Numbered from the stretch's first letter, positions 1 through 12,102 are shown. The stretch: DNA of 64,000 nt from Prochilodus magdalenae (GCA_024036415.1 JAMWET010006778.1:41001-105000); one strand, 5' to 3'. Notes: generated by a model from the letters alone, not told the origin. Program-made: numbers and translations.

Positions 1-1818
1 CTGGCCCCTGAACGACTGCTTTGCTTGCCCTGATCTCCATTGCACCACTGCACTTATCTTAGCTACTGGTCTCTTTGAGACCACCCATAACTTGGTCCTT
101 GTGTGAAACATTTGTACCTCTTGGTAATGTGGCTTTAATATCTTTTAGATACATTTCTCATATTTATTTAGATGGATACTCATATGAAAAGAGTTTTCAT
201 CCAGCCAAGAGTGAAGAAAAAAAATCCCCAAAATTGCTGATTGTGTGAATTCTACCTTTGACTGCGAGGTTGTTTTTTGCTTACTCCCACAGTTTATTTG
301 CATGTAATATTTATTCAAAGAAAAGGAAAAAAAGAAGAGCCTAGTCGAATCAGAAACTTCCCGTGTTTACATCTTTCTGATTCCTTCTTTTTTTCATATT
401 TAATTTGCTCTTGATTAATATTACTGAGTGAAAGAAAAGCTCATCCATAAAGTTGTCTAACATGATAAATGGGGGAGCGCTAACATGAGATATGGGATAT
501 GCAAATTATTGATCTAGTCGGTGCACAGGACTGCGGGTTGGGGTGTTTGTACTTGCATATGAGGAGTGAATATCCATATCTTTAGAAGACAGGAAATACA
601 GATCCCTTGGTGAGTATGTGCCCATGAAAGCGTGCTGCAGTGGGGAATTAGATCTCAAAGTAGAACTGCAGTAATACCATTGAGACAAACATTTTCTTTC
701 CCCATGATGTGCCATGCACAGGGAAGACCCTGGGATTGAATAAGGGATAGCAATGCTTGGCTCAATTCCGATTGCATTCACAGAGGGGGATAAAACCGGG
801 TGAATCCAAGGCAAATTAAAAGAGCAATTCTCCTTAATCAGTTTCATTTAATGTCTTTCAATCTGTTTCATGGAAAAATCCTTGTGACAGCAAGTCTTTA
901 TTTCATGCAAACAGTTTATTTAGCACTGTGAAAACCGTGATCATGGCCGCAACTCATTGTAATTTCTACAAGAGCACGTCTGTGCAAATGCAATTTCCTC
1001 TGATAGTTCAGCCATGACGCATTTATGCGGATCATACGACTCTTTGAAGGGCTTTTTTGCTCATGCCTGTGCTGGTATAGACACACATGGCTTTCAGACC
1101 ATGATCTATGAAATGGTTTTGCAGTTCCATATTTGGTTTATAGTCTATTTTTTGCTTGAGTTCATTATTATAAACCACTATGATATCTATGGCATTTGTT
1201 CATAGGGGTGGCTTTTTATCCTAAAGTAATACAGCCCCGTAAGTGCAGTATTATCATCAAACGGCTGCATTCATTAGGAAAACAATAGAAATACATGCCA
1301 TAGAGAAATACAATGTAACTGTATGCATTTCCCATCTAACTCAAATTTCATGTGGTCAATGACCCAATGCAGCCTGTTACTGGCACCATAGTCTCACTGG
1401 GCCAGACATGATCCATGAGTACACACATCTGGGGATAGGTAGTTAAACCTCTGGGGCTAGATTGCAGCATAATTCACTACTAACAAGGGTATGCCTCCAC
1501 AAATTCAACCTGTGCGTGTTCTTTTAATGTCTGGAGCACAATCAATAACACTAGCTAACGTTCATTCTTCAAAATGAATGTTTCAGAAATGCCTTTCGGT
1601 TTGTTTGGTTTTCTTTGGTGTGCTTGATACAATAAAACAAGTCAGGGAAACCAATTTTGAAGACACTACCTCATGAGGAAAGAGACATCTTAGACTAAAA
1701 TTTTTCCTACCCAAGCCCAGCCAGCTCTTTAAAACGTAGTCAAGGTCCATTATTGTAACGAAGGACGACCCATTGTTTAGACCAAATTCAAATCCAAGGT
1801 TGTCTTTTCTTAAATATA
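1..1818. other. Non-repetitive stretch without a recognisable gene
   Basis: I see no transposon ends, tandem repeat or convincing coding region here. The longest open frame (minus strand, 506-847, 113 codons) has no recognisable domain, no splice context and an ordinary chance length. The region is AT-rich unique-looking sequence, probably intergenic or intronic. Confidence 0.5.
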
Positions 1819-2340
1819 CAGGGGTTGGACAATGAAACTGAAACACCTGGTTTTAGACCACAATCATTTATTAGTATGGTGTAGGGCCTCCTTTTGCGGT
1901 CATTTGGGCAGCCGTGGTTTTATGTTTTTTGGATACAATCCGGGTTAGCACCCGAACATCCCTTTCAGACAGCTTCCTCTTGCGTCCACAGTTAATCCTG
2001 TTGGGTGTGGTTCGTCCTTCTTGGTGGTATGCTGACATTACCCTGGATACCGTGGCTCTTGATACATCACAAAGACTTGCTGTCTTGGTCACAGATGCGC
2101 CAGCAAGACGTGCACCAACAGTTTGTCCTCTTTTGAACTCTGGTATGTCGCCCATAATGTTGTGTGCATTGCAGTATTTTGAGCAGAACTGTGCTCTTAC
2201 CTGCTAACTGAACCTTCACACTCTGCTCTTACTGGTGCAATGTGCAATTAATGAAGACTGACCACCAGGCTGGTCCAATTTAGCCATGAGACCTCCCACA
2301 CTAAAATGACAGGTGTTTCAGTTTCATTGTCCAACCCCTG
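1819..2340 (-). mobile_element. Tc1-like DNA transposon, 522-bp internally deleted copy with perfect 31-bp ends
   Basis: The 31 bases at 1819-1849 are the exact reverse complement of 2310-2340; both ends begin CAGGGGTTGGACAATGAA. The element is flanked by TA at 1817-1818 and 2341-2342, the target dinucleotide of Tc1/mariner transposons. An open frame on the minus strand encodes a transposase DNA-binding region. A full Tc1-like element is about 1.2-1.6 kb, so this copy has lost most of the catalytic part and could only move with a transposase supplied in trans. Perfect ends argue for a young insertion, much younger than the other Tc1 relics in the window. Confidence 0.93.
1871..2155 (-). pseudogene. 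Truncated Tc1-like transposase: N-terminal helix-turn-helix joined to the extreme C-terminus
   Basis: This is a 94-codon frame inside the 1819-2340 element. Residues 1-60 look like the Tc1/Tc3 helix-turn-helix: an opening segment with FKRGQTVGARLAGASV, then a second helix region around VSRATVSRVMSAYHQEG, and a basic linker with GRKRKLSERD. The start ATG at 2155 precedes this directly and fits the family. The family's DD34E catalytic domain (roughly 220 residues) is missing. After TAAQMTA the frame runs into a short KGGPTPY tail that I take to be the original C-terminus, so the internal deletion appears to be in frame. The product would be a DNA-binding peptide without catalytic activity. Whether it is expressed is unknown. 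Confidence 0.85.
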
Positions 2341-2380
2341 TAGCTGCCAGTTCTTTCTACAACACTTTATCTCTGGCTAC

Positions 2381-2796
2381 TTCACTGCGGCTGTGAAAGA
2401 CACATACAGCTGCTAAATTAAGACCTTTATTGCTTGCCCAAAGATATTGTCTAAAGCCAAAACTCATGGGCCTAACTGCATAGCCTGTTGTCCATCAGGC
2501 AATGTTGACAATCTTCAGACCCTACTTTGAGCTCTGCCTTCACACAGCATTGGATAGTTTAAAATTGTCACTCATTGCTTTCACTGTGGCTGCATCATCA
2601 CAACTGTAACTGATAAAGGCCACATGCAGCCTCTTTTATAACCTTTATTACATGCCCAGGGATATCTACTTAAGATAATGCTCGTGGGGCTAACAGCAGG
2701 ATTGTTGTCCATCAGAAAATGTTGATGAGTGCATCTTTAGCCCCTACTTTGAACTTTGCCTCCACAGGGTATTGGATTGGTTCAGAATTGTCACAC
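2381..2796. repeat. Diverged head-to-tail dimer of a ~200-217-bp unit
   Basis: Unit 1 (about 2381-2573) and unit 2 (about 2580-2796) share landmarks in the same order: TTCACTG-GGCTG at 2381 and 2580, an 'acctttatt...tgccca' segment, TTGTCCATCAG at 2488 and 2705, 'ccctactttga', and 'ttgga.....aattgtcac'. The offset between units varies from about 199 to 217 because of indels. The end of unit 2 also resembles 48693-48786. It is not coding. I do not recognise the family. Confidence 0.7.
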
Positions 2797-3625
2797 TTAG
2801 GTTGCTCCCACCTAATAAGTATACATTACCACTCACATTTAGCAAACTGTTCCTCGTGGTTGACCCCAAATATCATTGGTTCAAGATCACGTCTGGTTCT
2901 GTGATTATTGGTACATATGCCTGTAGATAAAAAAAGTGTGTATGGAGACTTTCAGTCAGTGGGAAGGGATGCAGAAGGTTACTTGCTTTGTAATGACTTT
3001 AACCCCACAATAACCTCCTTTGGAAATGCTTCAGTGTTCCTTAAACCTTCATGATCTCTGTGATTACTCATATCTATCTGACTCTGATCTGTGACTCTGA
3101 TCGGATCTCATGATATCCCTACACAGTGAATGTTCTTGACCCTTGCTACAGACTGGATGAGTAAGTACATAATAATATACCAAAATCAAAAGGTGAAAAA
3201 CGGATCTACCTAACAGTCATTACCTGCAATACTTTGCCCTGTCAGAACTTATAAAGGCAAAATTGCAGATCTGAGCTGAGACTAACGTGTGATGAAGCTA
3301 CATCAGAATCTATAATATCCAGATTCATATAAAAAAGTCTTGTATGTATGACTTATATGCATCAGACAGACAATCACAGTGCCAGAGTAAATATACAAAT
3401 TTGGTTCTTATATATAACCGTGGAATCAAAGTCTGAATTCAGTTACCTGAGTTACCTTGATCTGAAAATGGCTTGATGAATGGAGTACAGATGTATAGTT
3501 AATGCATTATAAAGAGTTTACATCACATAGGCATAATTCCCAGTGAGGACGGATAAGTTACAACCACCTCAAACCTCTGAATAATTATGTAATGTAGTAT
3601 AATTAATTAAAAAACCTGTATGTGG

Positions 3626-3628
<3 letters not shown>
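2797..3628. other. No recognisable feature
   Basis: AT-rich unique-looking sequence between the dimer repeat and the first AT microsatellite. No long open frame, no inverted ends and no tandem repeat noticed. Confidence 0.5.
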
Positions 3629-3712
<84 letters not shown>

Positions 3713-3731
3713 TTATTTATTTATTTATTTA
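3629..3731. repeat. (AT)n microsatellite followed by (TTTA)n
   Basis: About 40 AT dinucleotides at 3629-3708 run directly into about six TTTA repeats. It is a compound simple repeat, likely length-variable and prone to assembly or replication slippage. Confidence 0.97.
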
Positions 3732-3769
3732 CTTTTTAAAATAAATAATACACAAAATGTTACTAATAT

Positions 3770-3975
3770 GATACACGTTGACCAAACATTAGGTACACCT
3801 GTACAGCTATACATGCATGTAACTGTCTGAATATTCGATCATGTGGCTGCAGTGCAATGCATATAATAATAAAGACGCCCGGTGAGTGGAAGTTCTGTGG
3901 ATAGATACACCCTGCTGATCAGAAAATTTCACAAAGAACTGGTAGACTGGTTCAAGCTATATAGCATAAATCTGT
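3770..3975 (+). mobile_element. Relic of the 5' part of a Tc1-like transposon, internally deleted
   Basis: The segment begins with a GACCAAACATTAGGTACACC-type end, which I recognise from an abundant fish Tc1-like family whose other end carries an AATAAAGTGGC-type sequence. It continues with pieces matching that family's transposase N-terminal region (GGTGAGTGGAAGTTCTGTGG, then GACTGGTTCAAGCT). The region between them is deleted and frames are broken. The 3' half is absent. A short piece of the opposite end type lies at 16330-16375. Recognition is from memory of the family. Confidence 0.6.
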
Positions 3976-4255
3976 GTGTCGTGTGAGGGTTTGCCAAGCT
4001 TGCCTGTAGGTGGGCAATAAGTATTGTGTTACAAGATGACATCATCTTGCAGCTCAGGAAAGCATTGTAATTCCAACAAAGCATTTGAATTTATTTATTT
4101 TACACATCTCTATAACAGAGTTCATTTGTACAGGCTTTGCAAGCGCAAAATAAAGTTCAGCTGGTTTCACTAGAACGATATTGAATCTATATTCATATTG
4201 CCAAATGCATAAATATTACATAATAAACCGTTTGAAGGACAACCATACAGAGTAT

Positions 4256-4258
<3 letters not shown>

Positions 4259-4330
<72 letters not shown>
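4259..4330. repeat. (TA)n microsatellite
   Basis: About 36 uninterrupted TA dinucleotides immediately upstream of the fold-back element at 4344. The chance frame across it encodes only alternating Ile-Tyr. Confidence 0.97.
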
Positions 4331-4333
<3 letters not shown>

Positions 4334-4343
4334 TATATACACA

Positions 4344-4868
4344 CACTGATCAGGCATAACATTATGACCACCTCAGTGCATCTCAGCATACTTTGTTAAC
4401 CCCCATCACCTTTTTTTCCAAGGTCAGGACCCCAACAGGACCACCACAGAGCAGGTATTATGTGGGTGGTGGATCATTCTCAGCACTGCAGTGACACTGA
4501 CATGGTGATGTAGCGATAGTGTGTGTTGTGCTGGTCTGAGTGGATCAGACACCGCAGTGCTGCTGGTGTGTTTAAACACAATAGAAGTGCTATTAGACAC
4601 TTCTCCAATAGGAGTGCTATTAGACACTCCTAATTTGTTGGTCCACCTTGTAGATGTAAAGTTAGAGACGATAGCTCATCTGCTGCTGCACTGTCTGTGT
4701 TAGTCATCCTCTAGTCCTTCATCAGTGGTCACAGGATACTGCCCAGAGGATGCTGTTGATTGGATATTTTTGGTTGGTGGACAATGTTTAGTCCAGCAGT
4801 GACACTGAGGTGTTTTAAATACTCCAGCAGCACTGCTGTGTCTGATACTCGTCACCTGCCACTAATAG
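4344..4868 (+). mobile_element. Fold-back (inverted-repeat) non-autonomous element, 5' part
   Basis: It opens with CACTGATCAGGCATAACATT, a terminus I recognise from a widespread fish inverted-repeat element family. Internal marks are CCACCACAGAGCAGGTATTA and a 'tcattctcagcactgcagtg' segment. The same marks recur at 17355-17402, and part of the pattern at 18590-18645. The expected opposite end (reverse complement of the opening) is not found downstream before the sequence becomes unrelated near 4868, so this copy is 3' truncated. There is no coding capacity. Superfamily is uncertain. Confidence 0.65.
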
Positions 4869-5929
4869 TGCGTTATTGGAGGACTATGTGTCCATAATGT
4901 AAAGTAAATGTAAAATGTAATGTCACATTTTGTGTGAAACTGCCCGTTGGTAATCCCTCTAGACTTACCCAGCACAACTGAAACCCTTCGTTCTTCATTT
5001 AGCCAGCATCAGAGCTGCATAAGGAATAAAGGTTTATAACTGTTAATGTTGCTGCAAAGGCTTCATATCATAGAGAGAGCTGAGATAGTTCTGAACATTT
5101 TGATTAGAAGGTTATTGATAATTATGTCAAATCATGGCAAAAGGCCATTTTAAGATATGCACAAATTGAAAGAATGCTTTTAGACCCCACAGGTTTAATA
5201 ACACAGGTAAAACCGGTATTGATTGACACAGGTAAACATGATATTGATTAAAACTTCAGAATCTGCACTTTCAAAGTAACCTCAGTACGTGCTTCAATGG
5301 GCTCTAAGTGGGAAACCAATATAAATTTTCACCATGCTCCCATTATTGCTACTAAACTGTGCCTTCTATGGATTAAGCTATGTTTAGACTAGTCTTAGAT
5401 ATTCAGGTCTATATACATCTCCAAATCATTTCAGTAGCATACGACAGACCAAATGACATCCTGCAACACTAATTGAGGCCTGAAGCTATATTTTATGTGT
5501 GATGGCTCATAAGACAAGGGCTGCAGCAAATCACCATTGCATGTTGTACATTTGAAGTAATGAGAGGTGCTAGATGCACCACAGTCCTCGTGCTGCTGGA
5601 ATGAACAGACAGATTTATGTTTTAGTGTTCAGTGGAGTGCATAACCTGTGCTGTGCAGTACATTTGAACAGATGCAGCATGACTCATTACTGTACAGTGA
5701 GAACTCAGTGGAGTATAAATGATGCACTGGGAAAGACAATGGATGGAAGTTTGTGGAGTTGAAGCTCAAAAAATAGCTTTGGCAGACATAAATAATTTTG
5801 TTTCCAATATATTATAATTTACTGTCTCATACGTCTCACACACACACACACACATACACACATTTATTACATTGCACATTAATTGCATTTAGCTGGCTGT
5901 GTCGTTGGAAGTATGGCTATCAACATCAA
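4869..5929. other. No gene; one short (CA)n tract
   Basis: AT-rich sequence without recognisable genes or element ends. The only structured piece is a short CA repeat at about 5837-5861. Open frames are about 60 codons and unremarkable. Confidence 0.5.
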
Positions 5930-6660
5930 TTACCTAAGATGGAAAACATTCCCCGAAGGTACACCAAGTGGCATGTTCCTGAATGACTGATTTTACAGGC
6001 TGTGCGACGGCAAACGGCGCTGGAGGAGAATCAAAGCTTTGCCTGAGAGGTCCCTAATGTTTTATACACTCTCTTCGTCTCTCTCTCGCTCTCTCCCTTT
6101 TTTTTTGAAAGAAGCAGCTTGAAAAGCGGCAGTAAACCACCAGGCCTGGAGAGAAAACGAGGAAAAGGGAAGCGCCAATGAATACGAAATCAAACCTGTC
6201 TGAACTGCTCACACAGCCTGGAGACGATGGAATCTGCTGGAAAGCTCTGAGCTGAAGGAAAGAGGCCACATTTTTTTATGACCTCAGCTTTAGAAGTGCC
6301 ATGTTGGTTTCTGACCCCATCTTTCACTCCATGCACCCTCTCCAGCCCACTCCGGATGGGTGACAAAGGTGTGTGGTGGTGCATGCTGGGAATGTTTCCT
6401 TGCAGGTCATGCTTAACCCAATTTTACACACCTTCTGCTGGGCCTGTGATAGACGCTTCAATTTCCAGCCGGGACCTTCTCTCTCTCTCTCTCTCTCTCT
6501 TTTTTTCATCTAAAATCTCCAGGGGAGAGAATTCAATATCCATTTCAGAATCCATTCCAGGACGTCCCGCAATAAAGGAGTGCAGAGAGTGTAATCTAAT
6601 AACTAGAGGGGGCGGCTGTACATGTGAGTCATTTAGCAGGATTGTTTCTCAGGCTTTATA
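5930..6660. promoter_or_regulatory. Candidate conserved non-coding block with a (CT)n tract
   Basis: This block is less AT-rich than its surroundings, with CpG-containing words such as GCGACGGCAAACGGCGC near 6005, and carries no repeat signature except the CT tract at about 6477-6501. Open frames occur on both strands (6278-6661 plus; 6054-6269 and 6190-6384 minus) but none shows a domain or exon structure. Balanced composition in an AT-rich desert is typical of conserved regulatory sequence, but conservation cannot be judged from one sequence. Confidence 0.25.
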
Positions 6661-6669
6661 ACAGAGACA

Positions 6670-8740
6670 GCGAAAGGTAATGATGTTCACTCCAGCTCCT
6701 GTGGAGGGGGGAGAGAGAACGTTTATGAGGGGAGACGGCATGTTGTGAAAGTGCATTTCCACAGACGCACGTGCTTGTATATATAGACAGTCAGGACTCG
6801 AGTTATTAGACTGGAGCACTTAAGTGCTAATGTATACAGTAAGTGAACAAAGGTGCAACTTTTATGCTGACTAATTCAGGGTGAGATAGCATTAATGAGG
6901 AAACACTGAGGATCAGTCCCTTGCAGTATATTTATCTACTTGTTGCTCACTATTTATCTACTTGTAGCTCACTAAATGGCGTCTACAAACTTTTTATCTC
7001 AGTAGGAATATGTGCTTGACTTTGTAAATGTATTGAAAAACCACAATAAATACTGTTGGTGTGCTAAGAGAAACATGTATCACCATTTTTGTCAGTTTTT
7101 ACTTTAATGGATCGTTTGAACACAGCAGCTGCTGTTGTTTACATAGTGTGAAATAATGAATGGGCCAATAGGCATGGCCCAGAAATTGCTTGGTTCCTTT
7201 GACTTGCCCTCTCCTGTAAAGTTGACACATTTTTCATTGGACAGTGATGATATCTTTGCTCCGCTTTAGCCGTGGTGTTTTATGTGAATCGCATGTGCTC
7301 TCAGTCGATAGTAAAAATCATTACTGATCAGACTTTCAGGTTAGACTGAAGTCCAATAGCTACTGGCTATGTGCATGACTAGTAAATGACCTTTATGTAC
7401 GATTATTAAAATGCACAAATGAATGATTCAGGTGTTTGCTATTAGAAGACTACAAAAACCATGATGCTTGTTGTTTTTGTACAAGATGACTCATCATCAC
7501 CTAGTGCCACACTATTCATCCCAAGTGTTAGCATTTGCAAAATAGGTGGGAGCGAGCTATATTACTGAAGCACAGACACTAAAGATCTTACCCTTTTACC
7601 CTTGGCTTTTTTAAATGTTTTCTAATTGATCAGCTAATATTTTTTAGCTTGCTGGCACTGCTGGCGCATTATTTTGCCATATTTTCATATTATGATAATC
7701 TACCATTAGACCTCCATTAACTAACTGTAGACAATTTATCATTTAGTTAAAATGCAAATCATGCAGTGCATTTCACATCATTACAATAAACCATTCTGTG
7801 TAGCACAGCACATTGCTATTTGTATAGCAGTGTGTTCCACAGTCCCTTCCTGTTTGTTTGGCCAAATAACAATAATACAGTAATATGAAAAATGGGAAAT
7901 TATGTTTTGAATTGAATGAAAAGCCTTTACAGACATGATGAGGATTCACTGTATCGAGAGTCAGAATGCCAATAAAATAGCTCATGGATATTTTGGCTAT
8001 TATATACTGTATTATTAATTAGTATTATTCATTATTTTTAACAGCAAATACATACTTTCCCAGCATGCTTTTGCTGCTTGCTTTAATATAAAATGACTCA
8101 TGTGAGAGAAGAGCACAGGGCGCAATAGACTAAGGGGGCAGTCTCTATGGGCGAACTCATTTTGTGAACAGCAGGTGATGGTCAGCAATACAGTACATTT
8201 CAGTGAGTCAACTGCAATGTCCAGCCACTCAATACATTAAAAAGAACATGGTAAGAAAGCTAAGAGCATGGACTCAATGGCCGGTCCTTATGACCTAAAC
8301 CATTCAGACAACCATCCCCCACCAACATGGTCTAATTTAATGTTGTTAAAACTGATGTCTTCATGGTGCTCCTGTTCCCAATGAAAACAACAAAGATGAT
8401 CTATAGGTCTATTAATCACTCTGGACATGTCCAACACTCCATCATTTAACAGCTTCTTACTAAATAGTCAAAACTCGTACATTAATAAAGTTGTAGAGTA
8501 GCACTGGCATAACTGACTCATATTTATACATGTACCTATAAAAAAAATGAAAGAAAACCGTAAATGTATATGTATGGACTAAATTTATAATTAACCGTCT
8601 GAGTGAAATATAGTCATCAAATTTGACGTGTCTCATCTTGGTGATAATACAGCACAGAAATATGGTTCAAATATTTTCTGAATCTCTAGAGTCTGCCCTT
8701 TCTATTTCATCTCATCGAGAGATCATATTTAACTCACATC
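6670..8740. other. No recognisable feature
   Basis: Two kilobases of AT-rich sequence. I looked for terminal repeats, transposase motifs and exon-like frames and saw none. The longest frame is 70 codons (minus, 7773-7985) with no recognisable domain. Confidence 0.5.
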
Positions 8741-8744
8741 TGGA

Positions 8745-9126
8745 GTTATTAGGCCATGAAAGATGTCCATGCATGAGTGTGCCCCTCTGTACAAAGTGAG
8801 GCCCAGAAAGGCATGGTTTGATGAGTTTGCTGTGTAGAAGCTCCTGTGGCCTGCACAAAGCCCTGACCTCAACCCCACTGAGCTCACTTGGATTGGATTG
8901 GAACATTGATATTGAGCCAGACCATTTCATCCAGCATCAGTGCCCGACCTGACAAATGCTCTTTTAACTGAGTGTGCACACATTCAATCAGACTCGACAA
9001 ATTGTGGAAAGCATTCCCAAAAGTCTGGAGGCTCCATAATCATGGATATGGCTTTGGAATGGGATGTCCAACAAGCTCCTGTAGGTATAATGATTAGTTG
9101 TCAACTTGCTTTTGCCATGTAGTGTA
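8745..9126 (+). pseudogene. Degenerate C-terminal part of a Tc1-like transposase
   Basis: Read on the plus strand, the segment retains the end of the DDE domain: DLNPTELTWIGLEH near 8870-8903 corresponds to the family motif around the third catalytic acidic residue (the Glu of DD34E), and that Glu is still present. Further on, VPDLTNALL near 8940 and the downstream 'gctttggaatgggatgtcca' fit the C-terminal region and 3' end of the same class. Several stop codons and small indels break the frame. The N-terminal half and the left end are missing. It is an old, immobile copy. Confidence 0.8.
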
Positions 9127-9360
9127 TATTGCTGAGTGATAAAGAATGCAAAATAAGATGAGTAACTAGAAAGATACGGTTTAGCAGTATAAATTAATGT
9201 GGGCTCACTATTTGGCCAGCAGCACCCCACTGTTGCTCCTTTTATGTATGCTTTATAAGTGTATATTAATGTTTATGGTGTTCAGTAATGATTAAGCTTT
9301 AAACTACTAAGCATTACTTATACCATTAAATCAATATCCCTTATAACAGATACATTAATG

Positions 9361-10377
9361 TAGAGATAGCAGCGATAGCAGATGACTGTCACGTTTGTTA
9401 TTGTAGACAACGACTCTTCTCCTTCTACATTACATTGTCTTCTCCTTCTTCTTCTTCTTAATCTGAGATTACAGTAATGCTTAGATAGCAGCGTAGCGAT
9501 GACTGGTACGTTTTTCTTATTCTAAAACTCAGACTAACTCGAACACTAGTTTTGTCTTCTTCTTCTTTTCCGACATTAATTTCTTCTTCTTCTTCAGGAT
9601 GAGGACTATCTGTAAGAACACCCGATAGCAGATGACTGTCACGTTTGTTATTGTAACACCAGGAGGACTAACCAGAACACTAGTTTGTCTTCTTCTTCTT
9701 CTTCTTCTTCTCCTTTTATTCTTCTTCTCCTTTTCTCCTTCTTCTTCTTCTCCTTTTCTCCTTCTTCTTCTTCTCTTTCTCCTTCTTCTTCTTCTCCTTC
9801 TTCTCCCTCTCCTTCTTCTTCTTCTCCTTCTTCTTCTTCTTCTTCTCCTTCTTCTTCTTCATTAATCTAGAGATACATTAATCTAGAGATAGCAGCGATA
9901 GCAGATGACTGTCACGTTTGTTATTGTAACACAAGGAGGACTAACCAGAACACTAGTTTGTCTTCTTCTTCTTTTCCTTTTCTCCTTCTTCTTCTTCTCC
10001 TTTTCTCCTTCTTCTTCTTCTTCTTCTTCTTCTTCTTCTTCTTCTCCTTCTTCTCCTTCTTCATCTTCTCCTTCTTCTTCTTCATTAATCTAGAGATACA
10101 TTAATCTAGAGATAGCAGCGATAGCAGATGACTGTCACGTTTGTTATTGTAACACCAGGAGGACTAACCAGAACACTAGTTTGTCTTCTTCTTCTTCTTC
10201 TCCTTTTCTTCTTCATCTCCTTTTCTTCTTCTTCTCCTTTTCTCCTTCTTCTTCTCCTTCTTCTTCTTCTTCTTCTCCTTCTTCTTCTTCTCCTTCTTCT
10301 CCTTCTTCTCCTTCTTCTTCTTCTTCTCCTTCTTCTTCTTCTTCTCCTTCTTCTCCTTCTTCTTCTTCTCTGTCTTA
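9361..10377. repeat. Compound tandem array: ~225-275-bp units, each carrying a TTC/CTC tract
   Basis: A unit landmark GATAGCAGATGACTGTCACG recurs at 9374, 9624, 9897 and 10120 (spacings 250, 273, 223), with a decayed half-unit near 9487. The last three units share the flank GGACTAACCAGAACACTAGT, then a pyrimidine tract of TTC and CTC triplets. The tracts become longer and more regular in the later units. Units 3 and 4 also share doubled ATTAATCTAGAGATA segments. The tracts give long frames of Ser, Leu or (minus strand) Arg that are artefacts. A minisatellite whose unit contains an expandable triplet tract is the simplest description. Confidence 0.92.
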
Positions 10378-10629
10378 ATGTCTCTCTGCCTGTCTTCCTC
10401 ACATGTGGTGGCACCCTCCTCTTCCTAAGATTCCTAAGCCTTCTCTTTTTTCTTGTTACAGATAAGTGGTTCCCATGCACGTCTAAATTAGCATGTTTAT
10501 TGCTTATTGTTGCCTCGTTTCTCTCATTTCCATATCAAGCTGTTAGGCCTCCGGCTCTCTGACCCAGTCTTAAGTTTAGGAAATGGGCTGTTTATTATTA
10601 ATAAGAACCTCCCTCCCTCCTTCTCTCAA

Positions 10630-10660
<31 letters not shown>

Positions 10661-12100
10661 GAAAATTATACGCTGAGCCATGATCCTCGTATCATGCTTC
10701 AGTAGCCTTTACACACACTCAGCAATGCTTGGCTGGTCTAATGGTGGTCCTAAGCACCCACCAAAGCCATATTCTCTTAGTTAAAGATGTGCTTGTCTCA
10801 CTGATTTACCCAAAGCCACACAATCTGCTGAAATTAGCTTCAGGGTTGAGAAGGGAACAAAACAATCTGAAAAGATAGTTTCTGGGCATTCTCATTTGGT
10901 AAAGGTCATTCTTTTAAAACATGACAGCCTAAAAGTTCCAGAGACCTAAGCTCTGCTTGAGGCAAAATTAATGTGTGTGGAAAGAAAGTCAGTGAAAGCC
11001 CATGACAGTTGTTTTTTATAAAAAAAGGAGACTCTACGTTCAACATGTTGCTATACGTTATTGTACACAGTGAGAAACCCTTAGTTTGATTTTTGTGGGC
11101 ACTCTCAATAGATGCTACAGCAAACATGCACATTTTCAAAAGTTATAATCATTTTTATTACACATTTTATTACACATTAATATGGAATTATTTACATTTT
11201 GAATTCTGAAGAGGTTTAAAGGCTGTACTGCATTGTGTTTCTTTGTGTAGAAGCAATAGGGGTGCTATATAGAACGAAAGGAAGGTGCTGTGACCAGTAA
11301 GCATAGCAGAACACTTTCCTTTTTTGGTGCTATAAAATCACTGGTGATACTTTTGAAAATATATAACCAGTTTTTTAAAGAAAAGGCTTTCCATCATGTA
11401 GAAGTAGCATTTAACAAGGCAAATAATCTTTTAAGCAGGTTCTTTGTGTTGTTGTGGCTTCTTTAGCCAAATTATTTAAAGAATCCTATTTTTAAGGTGC
11501 AGTAACTTACCTTTCAAATTCCAATCACAATAAACAATTCATCTCGTCTACTCATGAAGACAAATATAGTGCTCAGTGAAACAGAATTTTGACTTTTTAG
11601 TCAGCTTTAAAAGAAGAATACATAACATCAAATCACAGCTTACTTTTTACATAACATGCATTAACTGTGGTTATTAGTTCTAGATCATTAGTTTTATTAA
11701 ATTGTATCCAACATCCAAAAAAAAGTCGCAAGAAATCCAGAAATTACAATATTGGTTCCTACAGGTCTCCAGACACACCTTCTAAATAATAAATTCAGCT
11801 ACTTTCAAGCCCACCCATTGTTGGCACATGAGATCATCTGCACACATGCAGGTTGTAATCTTTATTGGGAACAGCAACGGCAGTAAAATAGGACAGTCCT
11901 AAGATCATCATGCTCAATGCCACACATCAGTTATAGAAGTGCAAAGCTCTCCAGCAGTGTGCCGTGGAGCAACGGAACTGGTTCTCTGGAGAACCTGAGC
12001 TCCGTCCAACACCATCCAATTTGAGAAGAGATGGAGTGATCCAGGACTGATCATCCAACATGCAATTAAGTCCTTACAGCAAAGTTCCAGCATTTAGTGT
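10378..12100. other. No gene; CT-rich tract and possible old interspersed repeat
   Basis: A (CT)n-rich tract lies at about 10612-10662. At about 11225-11490, words such as GGGGTGCTATATAGAACG and 'aggttctttgtg' resemble a fish interspersed repeat type rich in 'ggttctt'. Similar wording recurs near 32625-32670, 41310-41420 and 48940-49040, but no ends can be drawn. Nothing else is recognisable. Confidence 0.35.
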
Positions 12101-12102
12101 AA

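Noticed and set aside
506..847. 113-codon minus-strand frame
   Set aside because: No domain, no supporting neighbours, ordinary chance length in 64 kb.
10106..10480. Poly-Arg frame (minus) and poly-Ser/Leu frames (plus) at 9632-10562
   Set aside because: They are produced by the TTC/CTC tracts of the compound array.
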